A DNA stretch of 64,000 nucleotides from Eutrigla gurnardus (GCA_963514095.1 OY741277.1:11379137-11443136), one strand, 5' to 3'. Positions 36,898-53,746 are shown, counted from the stretch's first letter. Made by a program: numbers and translations. Notes: a model not told the origin generated them from the letters alone.

Positions 36898-38239
36898 TGC
36901 TCCAGTGATGCCTGTTTGCAGAGAAGTTGACAGGGCAGGAGGGGACAGAAGAGCATGCTGAAGGTCCTGTCACTGTTTCAAGAGCTGTAAGAGCAAAAGA
37001 AATACACTAGATGAACTGAAAGCCAGATCCAAGTCCTGAAACGGAAGTAGAAAAACACATATACAGTTGAAATGCTGAATGTTGATGCTGACAATCTAAA
37101 AAATACCAAACAAGCACAAAATTCAAAAGTATGAATCACACATGAAAAAGAAAATGTTCTAGATTTGTTCATAATTGCATCTTCCCTTAGTTCGAGCACA
37201 GGGAGGACTGCACAGTGGATGCAGTCGCAGTTAATCCCACAGCATCGAACTAACCAGACTTACACACAGACCCGTTGATGTTTCAGACACTTCATACTGT
37301 GTTTAATATCATTTATGTTCTGCATTCAGACAGGAATCAACGCTTTGAATGTTCTGCCAAACATATCACGTATGCCTTCACATGTAACTTAATGATTTTA
37401 ATAAAAATGCCAATTTTTTTTACCTGAAATATTCTCAAACAATTTGTAGAGAAGTAACCTAAACGAGCTGAAAACAAATGGTGTCTTCGGGAAAAGGCAT
37501 GGCTATTAATAACAACAGATTCATAGTTCAAATGCATGCTAGCATACAATACTTACGCTTAGCAGAGCGGTTGTTAGTGCTATTGTGTTCACCTGAGCTT
37601 CTGCTACGACGAGTCAAAATGCTGTGAAAAAGGCCGATTCTTACATGTGGGTACTTTTGTCTACAGTTTATGAGCTGTCTGCCTCCAACATGAGCTCTTC
37701 CTAGAACTGACATTCACAACCGGCAATCCACTTTCTACTGTAGCAGGAATTAAACAAGCTGGTCTCAAAGGTTTTTAATAGCAGAATAATGGAATGTGGA
37801 ATTTATTCAATTCAAGTGTAAATTATAAAGTAATTAACACTTAATGGGCAGTTGGTAAGGGGAAACTCTATTTTCTCCCTTTATGTGGATATTTAAAGAT
37901 CCTAGACATGGTACGCTATACTTCTTTTACAGCCTTTCCAGGTTTAAAACAATAGTAAGCCAAAATAGCATATTTTGCAGAAATAAATCCTTTATTTTAT
38001 AAGAAAATTATGTGCTTTTTAAAAATCCTGCACCCAAAAGTTGTTGGTCTTAAAATAGTTCACAAATCAGTCTTAACGCATCATTTTGTAGACAATAGAC
38101 TGGTTAAATATAATTTCATAAGTACAATTTCATGAGTACATTTCACACTAACAGATTAATGTAATGTGTTTTATTGACCTGTATGATTATAATGTGTGAG
38201 GGTGAATAAATGTGTCCAAGCATATCAGTTTATATAAAA
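36898..38239. other. Convergent 3' UTRs of C8orf76 and fam83a
   Basis: Begins with the C8orf76 3' UTR, with AATAAA at 37400-37405. The right part is the downstream region of fam83a (minus strand), where AATAAA on the minus strand occurs at about 37989. No coding exon is seen. Confidence 0.5.
37400..37405 (+). terminator. c8orf76: C8orf76 polyadenylation signal
   Basis: AATAAA about 500 nt after the stop, followed by a T-run. It is the only good plus-strand signal in the 3' region. Confidence 0.55.
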
Positions 38240-38255
38240 CCAAAGGTCAAAATTA

Positions 38256-38668
38256 TTATTTTTTTAAATATGTGTATTGATTTTCAATGAAGAGAAAAAA
38301 GAGAGAGAAAAAAAAGATATAAAATGGAGAAAAAAAAAATAAAGAACAGCACATCAAGCATTACAACGATAAGTCGTGGTCATAAAATGAGTATAGACAG
38401 AATATAAGAGCAGAAAAAAAATATAATAATAATAATAATAGTAAAATAAATAGGTGGGTAGACTTATACAAGATCATGTTCTTGTTTGCGCTGTGAGGCT
38501 TTGTACAATAGCCAGTGTCTATGGGCTCACATTTTTAAGATAATTCAGGACTGGATCCCATGTTTTATCAAATGTATCCCCTCTATCTTCATTGTAGTAT
38601 CTCAGTCTCTCCAGATGTAAAGTGTTTGACAATTCTCCCAACCATAAGTTATAAGTAGGCACAGAGTC
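38256..38668 (-). mobile_element. 5'-truncated L1-type LINE in fam83a 3' UTR
   Basis: On the minus strand one frame reads DSVPTYNLWLGEL, then HLERLRYY and TFDKTWDPVLNYLK before a stop. This resembles the C-terminus of fish L1/Tx1-clade ORF2. A 3' UTR and an A-rich tail follow. The element is flanked by perfect 16-bp direct repeats CCAAAGGTCAAAATTA at 38240-38255 and 38669-38684, as expected of target-primed reverse transcription. It is in the same orientation as fam83a. Confidence 0.8.
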
Positions 38669-38681
38669 CCAAAGGTCAAAA

Positions 38682-42927
<4,246 letters not shown>

Positions 42928-44108
42928 CAGTCTCGTTTACTGTAGTTTGGTGTGTAAGAGGTCAGATGATCTCATCAAGCAAGACCACGTAACTGCATGA
43001 TCCTCAAAGCCTGGCTGAGTCGGTCACCTGCACTTCTCCGACACCAATGACAGAACTACTGGTTGAGCACAGACAGGTAAAGAGAAAACAGTAGGTCTGC
43101 CTCCGGGCAAGATGGTTTCACAGTAATGAGACTTGACAGGTGTGAGCGGAGAGCAAAAACCATGCAGCTGGGATGTTAATGAAAGACAGAAAACACAGGG
43201 AAGTACCTCCGTGTATAAATCTAGCACATATTCATTCAAAAGGGAAGTTCACAACATCATGTGTGAGATGTGAAGTTTGGCTTTACTTCCACAAGGCAGT
43301 GTATGTTTCTGCTTGTTGATCGAGTGATACAACAGAAAACGGCTGATTTCGCCGTTTTCCTTCCAGGGCCTTTAGAGAAGGGGAGGACGGGTGGAGATGG
43401 TTGGAGGGAATGAACAGAATGAGTGACGGGAATGGAGATGGCTGTCATTTCAGCTCACGTCAAGCAACACCTGGATGAGTGTTGGACAAAAAGCCTGACA
43501 GGCACACCCAGTGATGAGCAGAACCAAACAGGTCCTCAGCAAATGTCCTATTGTATTGACATAAGCAGACAAACGGACCATGAACACCCCGAATCACACT
43601 CACTCTCCAGTCAAGACATACCTCTAATCCAAACCTCGAGGAACTACTTTTGCAAATTGAATATCTGTTCATTATACACGATCAATGTGATCTGCATGAA
43701 GGAAATGGGAGCTGGATCTCCTTTCCTGCAAGCAGACGCCTAAATCCCCATTCTCATTTATTTCATAATATGTTTGATTGGACAGCAAAAGAGTTTGATA
43801 TGCTGCATTAGAAATACCACAGAAAATAAGACAGATGGGATGCATGTATATCTTAATAGGCAAAATGAAACTGAATCAGGATTTTTAGGTAAATTTTATC
43901 CAAACCAAGATTTAAATAAGACAACTCCTACAAAATTCATTGTAATAAAAACTTAAAATCAAGCACCAGTGCAAATATGCAAATAAAACATGAATATAAA
44001 TTGTACAACAGAACTGGAAGGTGGTATAACACATGACTGAATCATTGTTTCTCCCTCCAGACAAGAATATGTTTTTGTGACACTATGGCGACGGTGAACG
44101 GTTTGTGG
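42928..44108 (-). other. tbc1d31 3' UTR and fam83a upstream region
   Basis: On the minus strand this follows the tbc1d31 stop and precedes the fam83a start. AATAAA on the minus strand is at 43757-43762, a good tbc1d31 poly(A) signal about 350 nt after the stop. The remainder is the presumed fam83a promoter, with no clear TATA or CpG block. Open frames here show no recognised similarity. Confidence 0.5.
43757..43762 (-). terminator. tbc1d31: tbc1d31 polyadenylation signal
   Basis: Minus-strand AATAAA about 350 nt downstream of the tbc1d31 stop codon. Confidence 0.5.
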
Positions 44109-46219
44109 TCACTGGGCAACAGAGGAGAGCGTGTGGACAGACTGTGAAGAGGAAGAGCTCGCCTCTTTGGCTCTGGCGGCCAGCTTCTGTCTAAGTTCTC
44201 GGATTTCCTTCAGCATTTGTCTCTCGCTGCTGTCCAGCTGGGTCCGGCCTCGGTCCAGGGAAACTGAGGGAAAACAAACAAAGACAGAAAGAACATTATT
44301 TACACAGAAACTCAAGATAAAGGAGGGCATATTATATAGACTGCAACAATCAGTAGATGAATCGATAAGTTGATTGGCAGAAAATTAATCAGCAAATATT
44401 TTTCATGAATCGATTAATTGTTTAAGTCAATTTTCAAGCAAAAATGCCAACAATGATTCCATCTTATGGTCTCTGCTATTGATCATTATCTTGCTGTGGT
44501 GGAACCAGGACAACACACACATGTATCACAGATCACCACCTACAACACTAAGAAAGCAATGCTTGCAAGTAAACCAACTATTAACTTCTATGCTTTAAAA
44601 TTCTGTGATCTGGTTGATCTCAAAACTGCATAGATAATGTACAAAGCATATAATAACTTTGAAATTAGAGAGAGCAAGTATTAATTAAGAGCAATAGTAA
44701 TAAAATAAAGGGTGAGAACAAAGATAAAAAATAGATGTATATTTGCCAAAGCGGTTAATCTGTGGAAGGAAGTGAGAATGTGTAGTTTTTCTAAAAAAAA
44801 TAGAAGGTATTATTGTGTATTAAATGTTGGAACTGAATCGGTTAGTGTTTTGTTTTTTATTGTTTCTGTATAGCATAAACTTAGCCGAGTTGCTTACTAG
44901 AATATGCCAAATAAAAAGGACTTTTAAAGCTGCTGCCTCTGCGACCCGACACCAGATGAGCGGTAGACGACGACGATGATGATGAAAAGGATAGTTACAA
45001 TAAGGTTAAGCTTCAACCTACACCTTTTCAGTTCACATGTATGTGTTTACTTCCATTTAATATACCTCATTGTTATTTGTTTTTATCTTCTGTGCATTCC
45101 TTTTTGGAAAGCTGTTAATAAGGCCAAAATAAATGACTGCTATTACTACAACATAAGATATCACATGGTTCAGCTCCTCCACCCCAGCTCACAGTGAAAC
45201 AAGACATCAACGAGTGAAGAAATATGACATCGCTTGATGCAAATATTAGAGTGCATTGGCTTAGTCAGTTGAGAACTACCGTTTAAGAAGGGCCATGTTG
45301 TCTCAACAATTATCTCCCTCCTGTCAGAGGCTGCTCTTTCCCTCCCCACCGCCTGCTGCTCTGTACCCTGTCCATGACTCTAACTGGCCAGCAAGCGACC
45401 GACGCCTGCAGGCTTCTGTGGAGCGTTTCAACTCCAAAAAGGAAGATGAACACAGATTCATGTTCATTTTATAACAGACATTTGTGTTGTCATTCCCAGT
45501 GGGTATTGGCCTCCTCCAGTATAGTCCCTTCTCATCATGACTGTGATTTTCATGGACAGGATTTCAAGGTGTAGCCAGGGGGAGGAGAGTGTCTGGGTCT
45601 CTGCAGATGATGTGCTTAGGCTCCTTCAGTATGCACTGGGGTGGTTTACAGGGCAGTGTGAAGCGGTTGGGATGAGTCAGGACCTCCAAGTCTGAGGCCA
45701 TGGTTCTCTGCCGGGAAACGGTGGAGTTCAAGTATCTCTGGGTAACGGTGCTGTTCATAAGTGAGGGTAAAATTCACGCACTTGTGCAACTGGTAAGAGG
45801 CTCTAGGTAGACCCAGAACATGTTGGAGAGAGAGAGGCCTGCTGCCCCCACGACCGGCCCCGGATAAGTGGACTAAAATGAATGAATGGATGGATGCTTA
45901 TTGTGTTGTGATATTTAAACAAACCAACCGAGAAGAGAGAAATAAAATCCTCTCTGTCCCTCTTCAGAGAGCTCCAGGTTTGTTTTTTTATGATGTTTGT
46001 TTCCCAATGTTGATTTGATGTTGATTCAGTTTGAGGAGCGTTTTAATTGTTATATTGTGGTACATGTAGTACCACAATGTTTTACTCTGAAGAAGTACAC
46101 AATAAGGCTGTACAGCTGAGTTGCACATCAATAAATTCTTTAGGATCCTTAATATTTTAACATAATACAAGTATAGCTCTTTGGAGTTCTTGTGGCTCAG
46201 AGGTAGACCGCGTCGTCGA

Positions 46220-46257
<38 letters not shown>

Positions 46258-49200
46258 CACAAGAAAGCTGCAAGCAGCAAAACCACAGGCCAGACATCCA
46301 TCCCAATCTGAACAACACTGCACTAGTCCCTTTTAAAAACGAGAGCATAGCTACAATGACTTACAGATGGTGGAGGTGCTCTCTGAAGGGGAACTGCTGT
46401 TCAGACACACCATGTTGGTGCCTGACTGCTTTGGGGAAGTGGCAGAGTTGGGTCTGACCGCTGGACCTGCAGCGTTGGTTCCAACATAAAGAGGAAGTCC
46501 TGTGGTGGAACATAATTACCTTGAGATCCACATTTGGATATATGAAAGGTCAGCTCAAAGGCCAGACAGAGAACTGTTGTATGTGTGGTGTAATACCTGT
46601 GTCTGCTGAGGACAGGGGCTGTCGCTTCTCCTGTAACTGGGCTCTGGAACTCATCACTTCATCCCACTGCAAATTAACAAGTATTCATCTTCTAATTGAA
46701 TAATAATAACCAAACAGCTTATTTTATCCATATCCCATCTTCAGTGGTGTTTTCATTTCATCGTAATGAGAAACAGATGGTCAGATATGAAAGGTAATAG
46801 AAATGTCCATAACAGATGCCGTAGTAATTGTATACCGTCAAGCCAATACATGATGCAAGTTGTTGTCTTGACAAAAATACTTGTTCTCACCTTTCTTCCT
46901 GCCATATGTCTCATGGTGTCAGCCAGTCTCTCCTCCTCTGCCAGGGTTTGCCTGTGAAGCTCTGCCAGTCTCTCCTTCTTCCTCTCCTGCTCGACATCGA
47001 CCTGCTGCAGGCGCTCTGCCACCTCTCTCTGCCAGTCTGACTCCAAGCCCAGCTGGCACGCCTCAGCCAGGGATTCCTCCAGAGCCTGTGTGTTGGGAGA
47101 AAGAAAGTTAACGGGTGCAGGAGGAGACCTGTGCCAAAATCACAGTGTGTGGCTTTGATTGTTTTTTTTTGTAAAGTCAGACAAATTTACGAGGGGTCAA
47201 GATCATGTGATGACAGATATCATTACAGTGGCTCCATATTGGAATGTGGCACCAACCTGCATGTTTGTCTCTGTGCCGTGTAGCAGCTCTGTGTATCTCT
47301 CCTCCTCTCTTTCTGCCCTCCTCATCCTCATCTCCGCCTCCTCCTCAACCTCCCGTCCCATGCACTCCTGCTCCTTAATCAGGTGCTGTCATCGAAAAAA
47401 ACAAGCCAAAAACATCAAACTCACAATTATGAAAACAATCAAGACATTGTAGATGATGGAAATTCATTGTATTATATTAGCTAAATACTTCTTGTTTGAT
47501 GGATCTCACTGATTGGCTGTGAGAATTTGAATGGTTATTGTAAGTATATGTGTTATTGATTGGTTATGATTAAAGGAGGCTACAACACGGAGACGTCTTG
47601 AATTCGGTACAAACATGTCTCAAACATAGAGACTGACCTTTGATTGTTGGCAGAATGTTATCTACTCAATGTCCATTGAGAAAGCACATGCTTTAATAAG
47701 TTATTAGTATGGAGGTATATCAAATGCAATATGTGTTAATAGGTTTAAGAGAGTCATCATTCTGGAATAAATGGTCAGAGAGACAGGGGAGGGACAGAGG
47801 AGGGTTGATTGCAAGCTGTTGCTTGTCACCTGTTCAAGCCTCCTCCTCTGAGCCTCCAGCTCCATCTGTCGGACTTCTAGATCCTGGACTGCTGCAGCCG
47901 TTTCTCGCTCCCGGAGATCCATCTTTAAAACAACATTAAAAGGTCATAATTAGGTTAGTGCTCAAACATGACGAACTGCGACCAGCAGAGATTAGGATTA
48001 CAGCCCAGGATCTCTGGCAGGGCTAATGTGGGCTCCTTTGTATAAAAAGGCTACCTTAAATACCATTAATACCTTTAAATCACTAGGTTACCTTCCTGCT
48101 GATCTCCTGGTCTAGTCTTTGGACCTGTGAGGTTCTGAGGTCCTGTTGGTGTTTGAGGAAACGTCTTTTAGTTGCATCCAGTAGCTGTAACTCCTTCACC
48201 TTCAGCTCTCTCTTCATGGCTGCCAACCTGCAGATGTAGGAGCAGTGTTGACAACCCATTCTGCTAAATAACAGGGTACTTATTCATAACAATAGGGGTG
48301 TGATTGTCTCGTGCTTTTACTTTGCCCTCTGCTGTGTTAGTTTTTCGTCTTCTTGTGCCAGGATGTTCCTGCGCTGTTCCTCTGCCTTCTGCAGCAGCTC
48401 CTTCGTTCAAACCAAGTATTTAGTTCACCTGACTTCCATTCCAAGCTTATGTTTCTTAGAGAAGGTTAACTATATGAGCTAGCCAAAAACATACAAAACA
48501 AAATATATGCTCAAAATGAATTTTGAAAAACAATATCTACCTGTTGTGCATAAAAGGTCTCCTCTTCAGCCTGGCGACGCACAAAATCTGTGTGCAGGGC
48601 TGACACTTCCTGCCTGATGAGACAAAAATACAATTCATTTGGGGGCGTCAGATAGCTCAGTGGCAAGTTGGCGCCCCATGTGACGGGGCTAAGTCCTCAC
48701 TGCAGTGGCCCCGGGGTCAAATCCGACCTTTTAACCCCTAACCCCTAACTCAATAAAGCCAAAAAGGCCCCAAAAAACAATTCATTTGTTGCATATTTCC
48801 TCACTAATGACTTTGAAATGTATTATCCAACGCTCCTTCTAGCTAATTAAACATGCATTTCTGCCTATCTTGTTAACACTGTTAATACACTAAATGTAAT
48901 TTTACCTCTCGCGGAGATACTCCATCTCCTGCAGTCGTATCTTTTCCCTCTCCTGGCTCTGGTATTCCACTATGAACTCAGGGTAGTGGTTGAACACGGG
49001 GTACTGGCCTTGGGTCAGTGGTGTAAAGTCAGAAAGCATAGTCGTGGGATGGATGTCAGCTGGCGTGCTGCCCATGAGCCTATACGCTTCTTTTATCATG
49101 GCTCCCAAATCTAGGTTGTTACGGTGGTGGAAAAAATACTGAAAGGAAAAGAAACAGGAGAGAACAAACTGATGGAGCTGGAGAGGAAGAAATTATTACT

Positions 49201-50197
49201 GAATGATGGGGCTGACTTTATTTTCAGAGGAGAGTTACCTCAAAGTCCTGTTTCTGGGAGCAGAGCAGTAGAGGCTCACGGCAGCAGGTGATGTAGGCCA
49301 CACAGGCCATGAGTAGGAAAGATGGATGGTTGGAGAAGATGTTGTCAAACAGTTTAAGCCACTCATCACGGGTCAAAACCTCTGAGAACAAGGTCTCAAG
49401 AAGGGGCCACACGTAGAGCTGTAACACATTTACAGAAGTGCAAGAAAATCTGTGAATCTGCGAGTCGGGGGTTCCAGGACAGCCTGTCCATTCGTCCATC
49501 CTCCTCCTCATGCCTCACCTGTGAGGTGATGCCACAGTCCACCAGGTGCTGCAGCAGTTCCGTGTCGTGATGAGCCAGAACGTTCTCCGCCATGCTCAGG
49601 ATGTTCAGAGGAGGGTTGGGGAAGTACTCGAACCAATGCTGAGCCCAATTCACTGTGCAAACAAACATCTGAATATTCAACAGACAATACCTTGATAATA
49701 CCTTGCTGATGCCTCAAGACATCAAGATGCCTGTTCAACACAGCCAATGCAGCAGGGCCATTCTCTACACATTAAAAGGGCAAACAACCTGTACTGGATT
49801 CAAACCAGCAGCCCAAAACAACATCTTTTGAATTTGTCTAGCTAAATTTACACAATGTGGTGCTTACTGGGAAAATTACATTTCATAATAACAGTACCTA
49901 TGACCGTGGCCACAACCTCGAAGCAGAGCATCGGGTTGTTCTGGAAGAGCTTGACGAAAGGGAAGGATACCAGGGGAAGGTACTCCACCTCTCCAAAGAT
50001 GGCTGCCCAGTGAGCCAAGGCAGACAAAACCCTGTGGAGCAAAAGAAAGACTGTCACATCTTATCTTAGCTGAGAAATCTGACATTTCAGTCATAGGTCA
50101 ACAAAGATTTCTTTAGTCAATTTTTAAGGATTTTTCATACTGAATGACTTGCTTCGAATACATTTTAGTCAACAAAAACTTGACTTGGGATTATATG

Positions 50198-50232
<35 letters not shown>

Positions 50233-53200
50233 GTACCTCTGCAGTCCCCTTTGGAGCTTGTGACTTTTTATGGGGTATTTATCATGAAGACTGAGGTAGG
50301 CAGAATGCAGGCCTTTATCAGTCAGGCTGCTGTACGCTGCATGGTTCTCTGGGAGACACAACAAGGACCGCCATACAAACATCCTGTAATGTGGACACAC
50401 AAGTTATTCATGTGAATCTCAACACACAAACACGGTTGGCATGCATTTTCAGCCATCAGATACATGCATCCTCCTCCTGTGAAGTAATCTTTACCTGTAT
50501 TTAGCCGGATATTCTCCAAATGCCTTGAGCATAGCCACCAGTCTCTTCTTATTAAGACCAGCAGGTAGTTCATTCTATTGATAGACACAGAACATCTATT
50601 AAATTATGCACTGTCTAGTCTGATGAAGGAAGATACTTTGTGTGTATTAATGGTGGAACATCTCTATGATGAATACATCACTTCATATAATGTAAATGAA
50701 GAATAAAACACAATATATTGAGACATCAGTGGGTGTTTCTCCCACCTCTTTATCCTCAGCTGTAAACCCAGCAGGGGGTCTCAGTATCTTCACCCGTGGT
50801 CGCCTACCCATGCTCTTGGCTGGTCTGTGAACCACCTCTGGCCGGACCTGAACCATTCGGTTAGACAAGTCACGCTCAGCTCCACAGCCAGAGACTACTG
50901 CCACCTGGGAGGGAGGAGGCTTGGTGACACACACATTCAGTATGAATACACATATAGATCATTTTATTATTATCAACAAACGAGAAATCTCTTGAACCAT
51001 GTACATCTTTGTGCTGATATCACAACTGAATGTCACCTTGTTTATTTCTTGTGTGAGACTCTGAACACTGTAGACATTTATGCTGCCGTTATCCATGATG
51101 GCCACAACATGTCGGCCGTTAGGGCTGACCGTCACTGTGGTGATGGCGTCCTCGTGGGAACCCATTTGGAAAAGCAGCTTGCAGGACTGAATGTTGATGA
51201 ATCGCATCATGCCCTCCTGGCTTAAAACACCTAGTGTCTACAGAGACAAACATAGGGTGCACCAATGCAGAAGAGTTAACATGTTAAACATATGTGTACA
51301 GAGATAGAGAAGCAGACTTAACATGCACAGAAACACAAACAGGGGATCTTCCAGGAAGGTATGGTAAAAAAAAACAACAACAAAAGAAAACAGAGAAGAT
51401 GAGAAAGAAGTCCTGCCGTCTGTGTACCTGGCTGGCTCCTCCGTCAAAGCTGTCGGGAAGGAATTCCAGCTGTCGGACGGTTCGGACCTGCGTGGGCATC
51501 TGAATCACTCTGACCAACTGTCTGCTGTCCAGACACCACAGATGCAGCAGGTTGGAGCGCCCACCAGCAACCAGGCTCTTACCATCACTGCCAACATATG
51601 TCTGGTATCAGCATTACAAGAATTCTGATTTTTACTTTTAGTGTGCTCCAATTGTTTAGAAGCAGGAAAGGGAAATATAGTCATGAAGAACTAACCCGGA
51701 AAACTACATAATCAATGAAGCTAGTTATGATGCAAGAGACACACCGTGTTACAGCGAAGGCCTTGTAGGAGACTTTGGGTCCACAGTCGGGGACTGGGAG
51801 CTGGTATTTGCAAAACAGTGTGTCGTTCTCCCAAGCAAAGATTGAGTCATCACTGAAACAGCTGAGGATGGTGTTACTGTGAGGCAGGAAAAACACCTGC
51901 AAAACAAACAACGGTGTAAAATGATCATGACAATAATGAACATAAATGCATATCATAAATATAACAGACATATACTGTAGTATCAACAGCTTAAAATAAA
52001 CCAAAAACCTATATTCCTACTTGACAAAGAATGCTTTGTGTTTGATGGCCTTCATGATCAAACTACTATTTGTACATGTTGCTTTGATTTTGCATGTTTA
52101 CCCTCTGAATGCCAACAGACTGTCGGATGTTGAGCTTCCTTTTCCTCTGGAAGGTGTCCAAATCCCAGAGCTGAGCCGTGTCCGAGGATGTGGTAATGGC
52201 GTAGCGACCGGAGCTGTGGGTAGAGATGGACGAAACTGCTCCCTCATGACCCCGCATCCAACTGACCATCTGCTTTGTGTCTGAAAGAAAGACAATGAAA
52301 CAATAGAAAGTGTCCTTGGAAATTACCTTTTGTGAAAAACATTCTGAGAAACTAAAAATAGAGTACATCCCTAAAAAAATAACTATTAAAAAGTACAAAA
52401 CAACGTGTGGCTGTACCCATCCTACCTTTGTCAAAGCACTTGATGGTGTAGTCAGCCAGGGCCACAAGGAACTCTGTGGTCCTGCGGAGGCTGAATGCCA
52501 GAGCGGTGCAGGCCTGTCCTGTCTTTTGCACCAGTCGAAATCTGCCCCAAGAAATAAACAGTGAAAAACGCAACATTACATAAATGTGAAACAGGATGAG
52601 TTGAAGGGTAACGGTCACTTTGCTAAATAGAAAGGAAGATACATTTATTGTTGAACCACAATCATGTACCTGTAGGTGAAAAGAAAAAAATAAGAAGATA
52701 GAAGTGTATAATATAAAATAATATAATAGAAGAGATCAAACAAACAATTGAAAACAGCATTTGGGTACTTTTAAAGTATGATCAGCTACCTGTTTCTACT
52801 GATGTCAAAGACATAGATGTTGCCATGGTGATCTCCAGCCAGGAAGGAGTCTCCTGTGGTGTCAAAGGTCACGTGGAGGAAACGCACCGTCTTGGCCTGC
52901 TGAGCAGTGCGGACCACCGTCACCAGCACCCTGAGGATGACAACCACTACCCTTGAGAGGGGAACCGCCACAGTGCTCAGATGGAGAGCAGCACGTCTCA
53001 GTGAAGCGCGGCTGCACTCTAGTGGTTACAATACATCCCGAAACGTGTTTGAGATCCCTTCATCTCTCTTCATCCCTTGGGATTATACAGCATAACGTTA
53101 TATGTAGAGCGGTGCCATTCAAGTGTTTACAGTTCATTCTCATGTACGATGAGTGCAACAAGTGTGACCGGAGATAACGGCATTGAAAGCAGGTTTTTCT

Positions 53201-53374
53201 AGGCTCAGTTCTCATTATAATGCAACGCCATTCCCCGCAGCATCAGGTGTAAATAACAACTAACTAATCAAGCATCCTTTAGCGTTAGCCGTTTCAAACC
53301 TACCCCTTGCCTGGAGTTGGTTTTCTATGCCAGACTTTTCCCTCTTCTTTGTTTCCAATGTCCGTCACCTCCAT
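44109..53374 (-). CDS. tbc1d31: TBC1 domain family member 31 (WDR67)
   Basis: Centrosome/centriolar-satellite protein linked to ciliogenesis in mammals: N-terminal WD40 repeats, a TBC domain and a C-terminal coiled coil. Exons, high to low: 53374-53304, 52930-52790, 52542-52426, 52280-52102, 51896-51745, 51587-51428, 51230-51037, 50919-50746, 50574-50495, 50383-50237, 50031-49898, 49652-49519, 49418-49239, 49138-48906, 48613-48541, 48400-48321, 48227-48092, 47922-47830, 47385-47257, 47085-46891, 46666-46597, 46499-46365, 44263-44109; in frame for 1053 aa (human about 1066). Start MEVTDIGNKEEGKVWHRKP matches human. WD40 signatures include AGDHHGNIYVFD and ITTSSDTAQLWDLD. The TBC region (about 415-640) has YRMFVWRSLL and NWAQHWFEYFPNPP but no IxxDxxR or YxQ finger motifs. 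The last 350 aa are Glu/Arg/Gln-rich coiled coil. The C-terminus LRQKLAARAK matches human LRQRLTARAR. Confidence 0.96.
44337..44480. repeat. Fish MITE/SINE-like repeat
   Basis: Contains CTGCAACAATCAGTAGATG, TTAATCAGCAAATATTTTTC, ATCGATTAATTG and AGCAAAAATGCCAACA, the pattern of an abundant teleost repeat I recall (ATCGATTAATCG-rich). It is in the last tbc1d31 intron; the borders are approximate. Confidence 0.5.
44925..44990 (+). repeat. Non-LTR retrotransposon 3' tail
   Basis: GCTGCCTCTGCGACCCGACA followed by a GATGATGATGA run. It is the same tail type as at 45820-45905 (CTGCTGCCCCCACGACCGG). Confidence 0.5.
45560..45905 (+). mobile_element. Decayed non-LTR reverse transcriptase fragment
   Basis: On the plus strand, segments read DDVLRLLQYALG and then, in another frame, TSKSEAMVLCRETVEFKYL followed by LFISEGK. 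These motifs come from the C-terminal reverse-transcriptase region of a common fish LINE. They are followed by the tail GCCTGCTGCCCCCACGACCG and ATGGATGGATG. Stops and frameshifts are present. It lies in the last tbc1d31 intron, antisense to that gene. Confidence 0.65.
46220..46255. repeat. (TG)n microsatellite in tbc1d31 intron
   Basis: About 17 TG units on the plus strand ((CA)n on the transcript), roughly 110 nt after the donor of the exon ending at 46365. Confidence 0.9.
48642..48776 (+). mobile_element. tRNA-derived SINE in tbc1d31 intron
   Basis: Has an A-box-like TAGCTCAGTGG at 48653-48663 and a B-box-like GGGTCAAATCC at 48714-48724, followed by TCAATAAAG and an A-rich tail. It is flanked by perfect 12-bp repeats ACAATTCATTTG at 48630-48641 and 48777-48788. 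It is antisense to tbc1d31. Its edge is 28 nt from the acceptor of the exon beginning at 48613, in the branch-point zone. Confidence 0.85.
50195..50234. repeat. (TG)n microsatellite at tbc1d31 exon 10 donor
   Basis: Plus-strand (TG)n with one TTTG interruption. On the transcript strand the donor itself reads GTACACACAC, so the CA tract starts at intron position +3. Confidence 0.93.
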
Positions 53375-53727
53375 TTCAAAGACAAAACAGAAGACTTATC
53401 TCCTCGTTTACCTTAATGTTGCCACCCGAGTAACATGGTTAGCTTAAGGGCTAACGTCGGGCAGCTAATATAGTTAAACGCGGAACGAACAGCGCGAAAT
53501 TTGAAAGGAGAACGTTATGTTTAGTTTTACATTACGGCCAGAGAAAGAGTCAAGCTCAGCACCATTTAACGATAGAGTTAATCACAGTTAAACAGTATCC
53601 CGCAAGCGTATCGAACGCTACGCTAACAGTTTTCTTGCACTTCAATTTCAGGGTATTTTTTCTAACTTATTTTGAGAGGACGGTTCTTTTGTCGCCCAAA
53701 GGTGACGTAAGAGGTAAAGAGAGGAGT

Positions 53728-53746
53728 GCATGTTGGGAGTTGTCGT
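53728..53746 (-). promoter_or_regulatory. tbc1d31: ZNF143/THAP11-type motif, tbc1d31 promoter
   Basis: On the minus strand it reads ACGACAACTCCCAACATGC, matching 17 of 19 positions of the ZNF143-type consensus ACTACAAYTCCCAGMATGC. A CRE-like TGACGTAA is at 53703-53710. Both lie about 330-370 bp upstream of the tbc1d31 start codon. Binding is inferred. Confidence 0.5.

Noticed and set aside
48642..48724. A genuine tRNA gene
   Set aside because: A and B boxes are present, but there is no cloverleaf with an acceptor stem, the element has a SINE tail and flanking target duplications.
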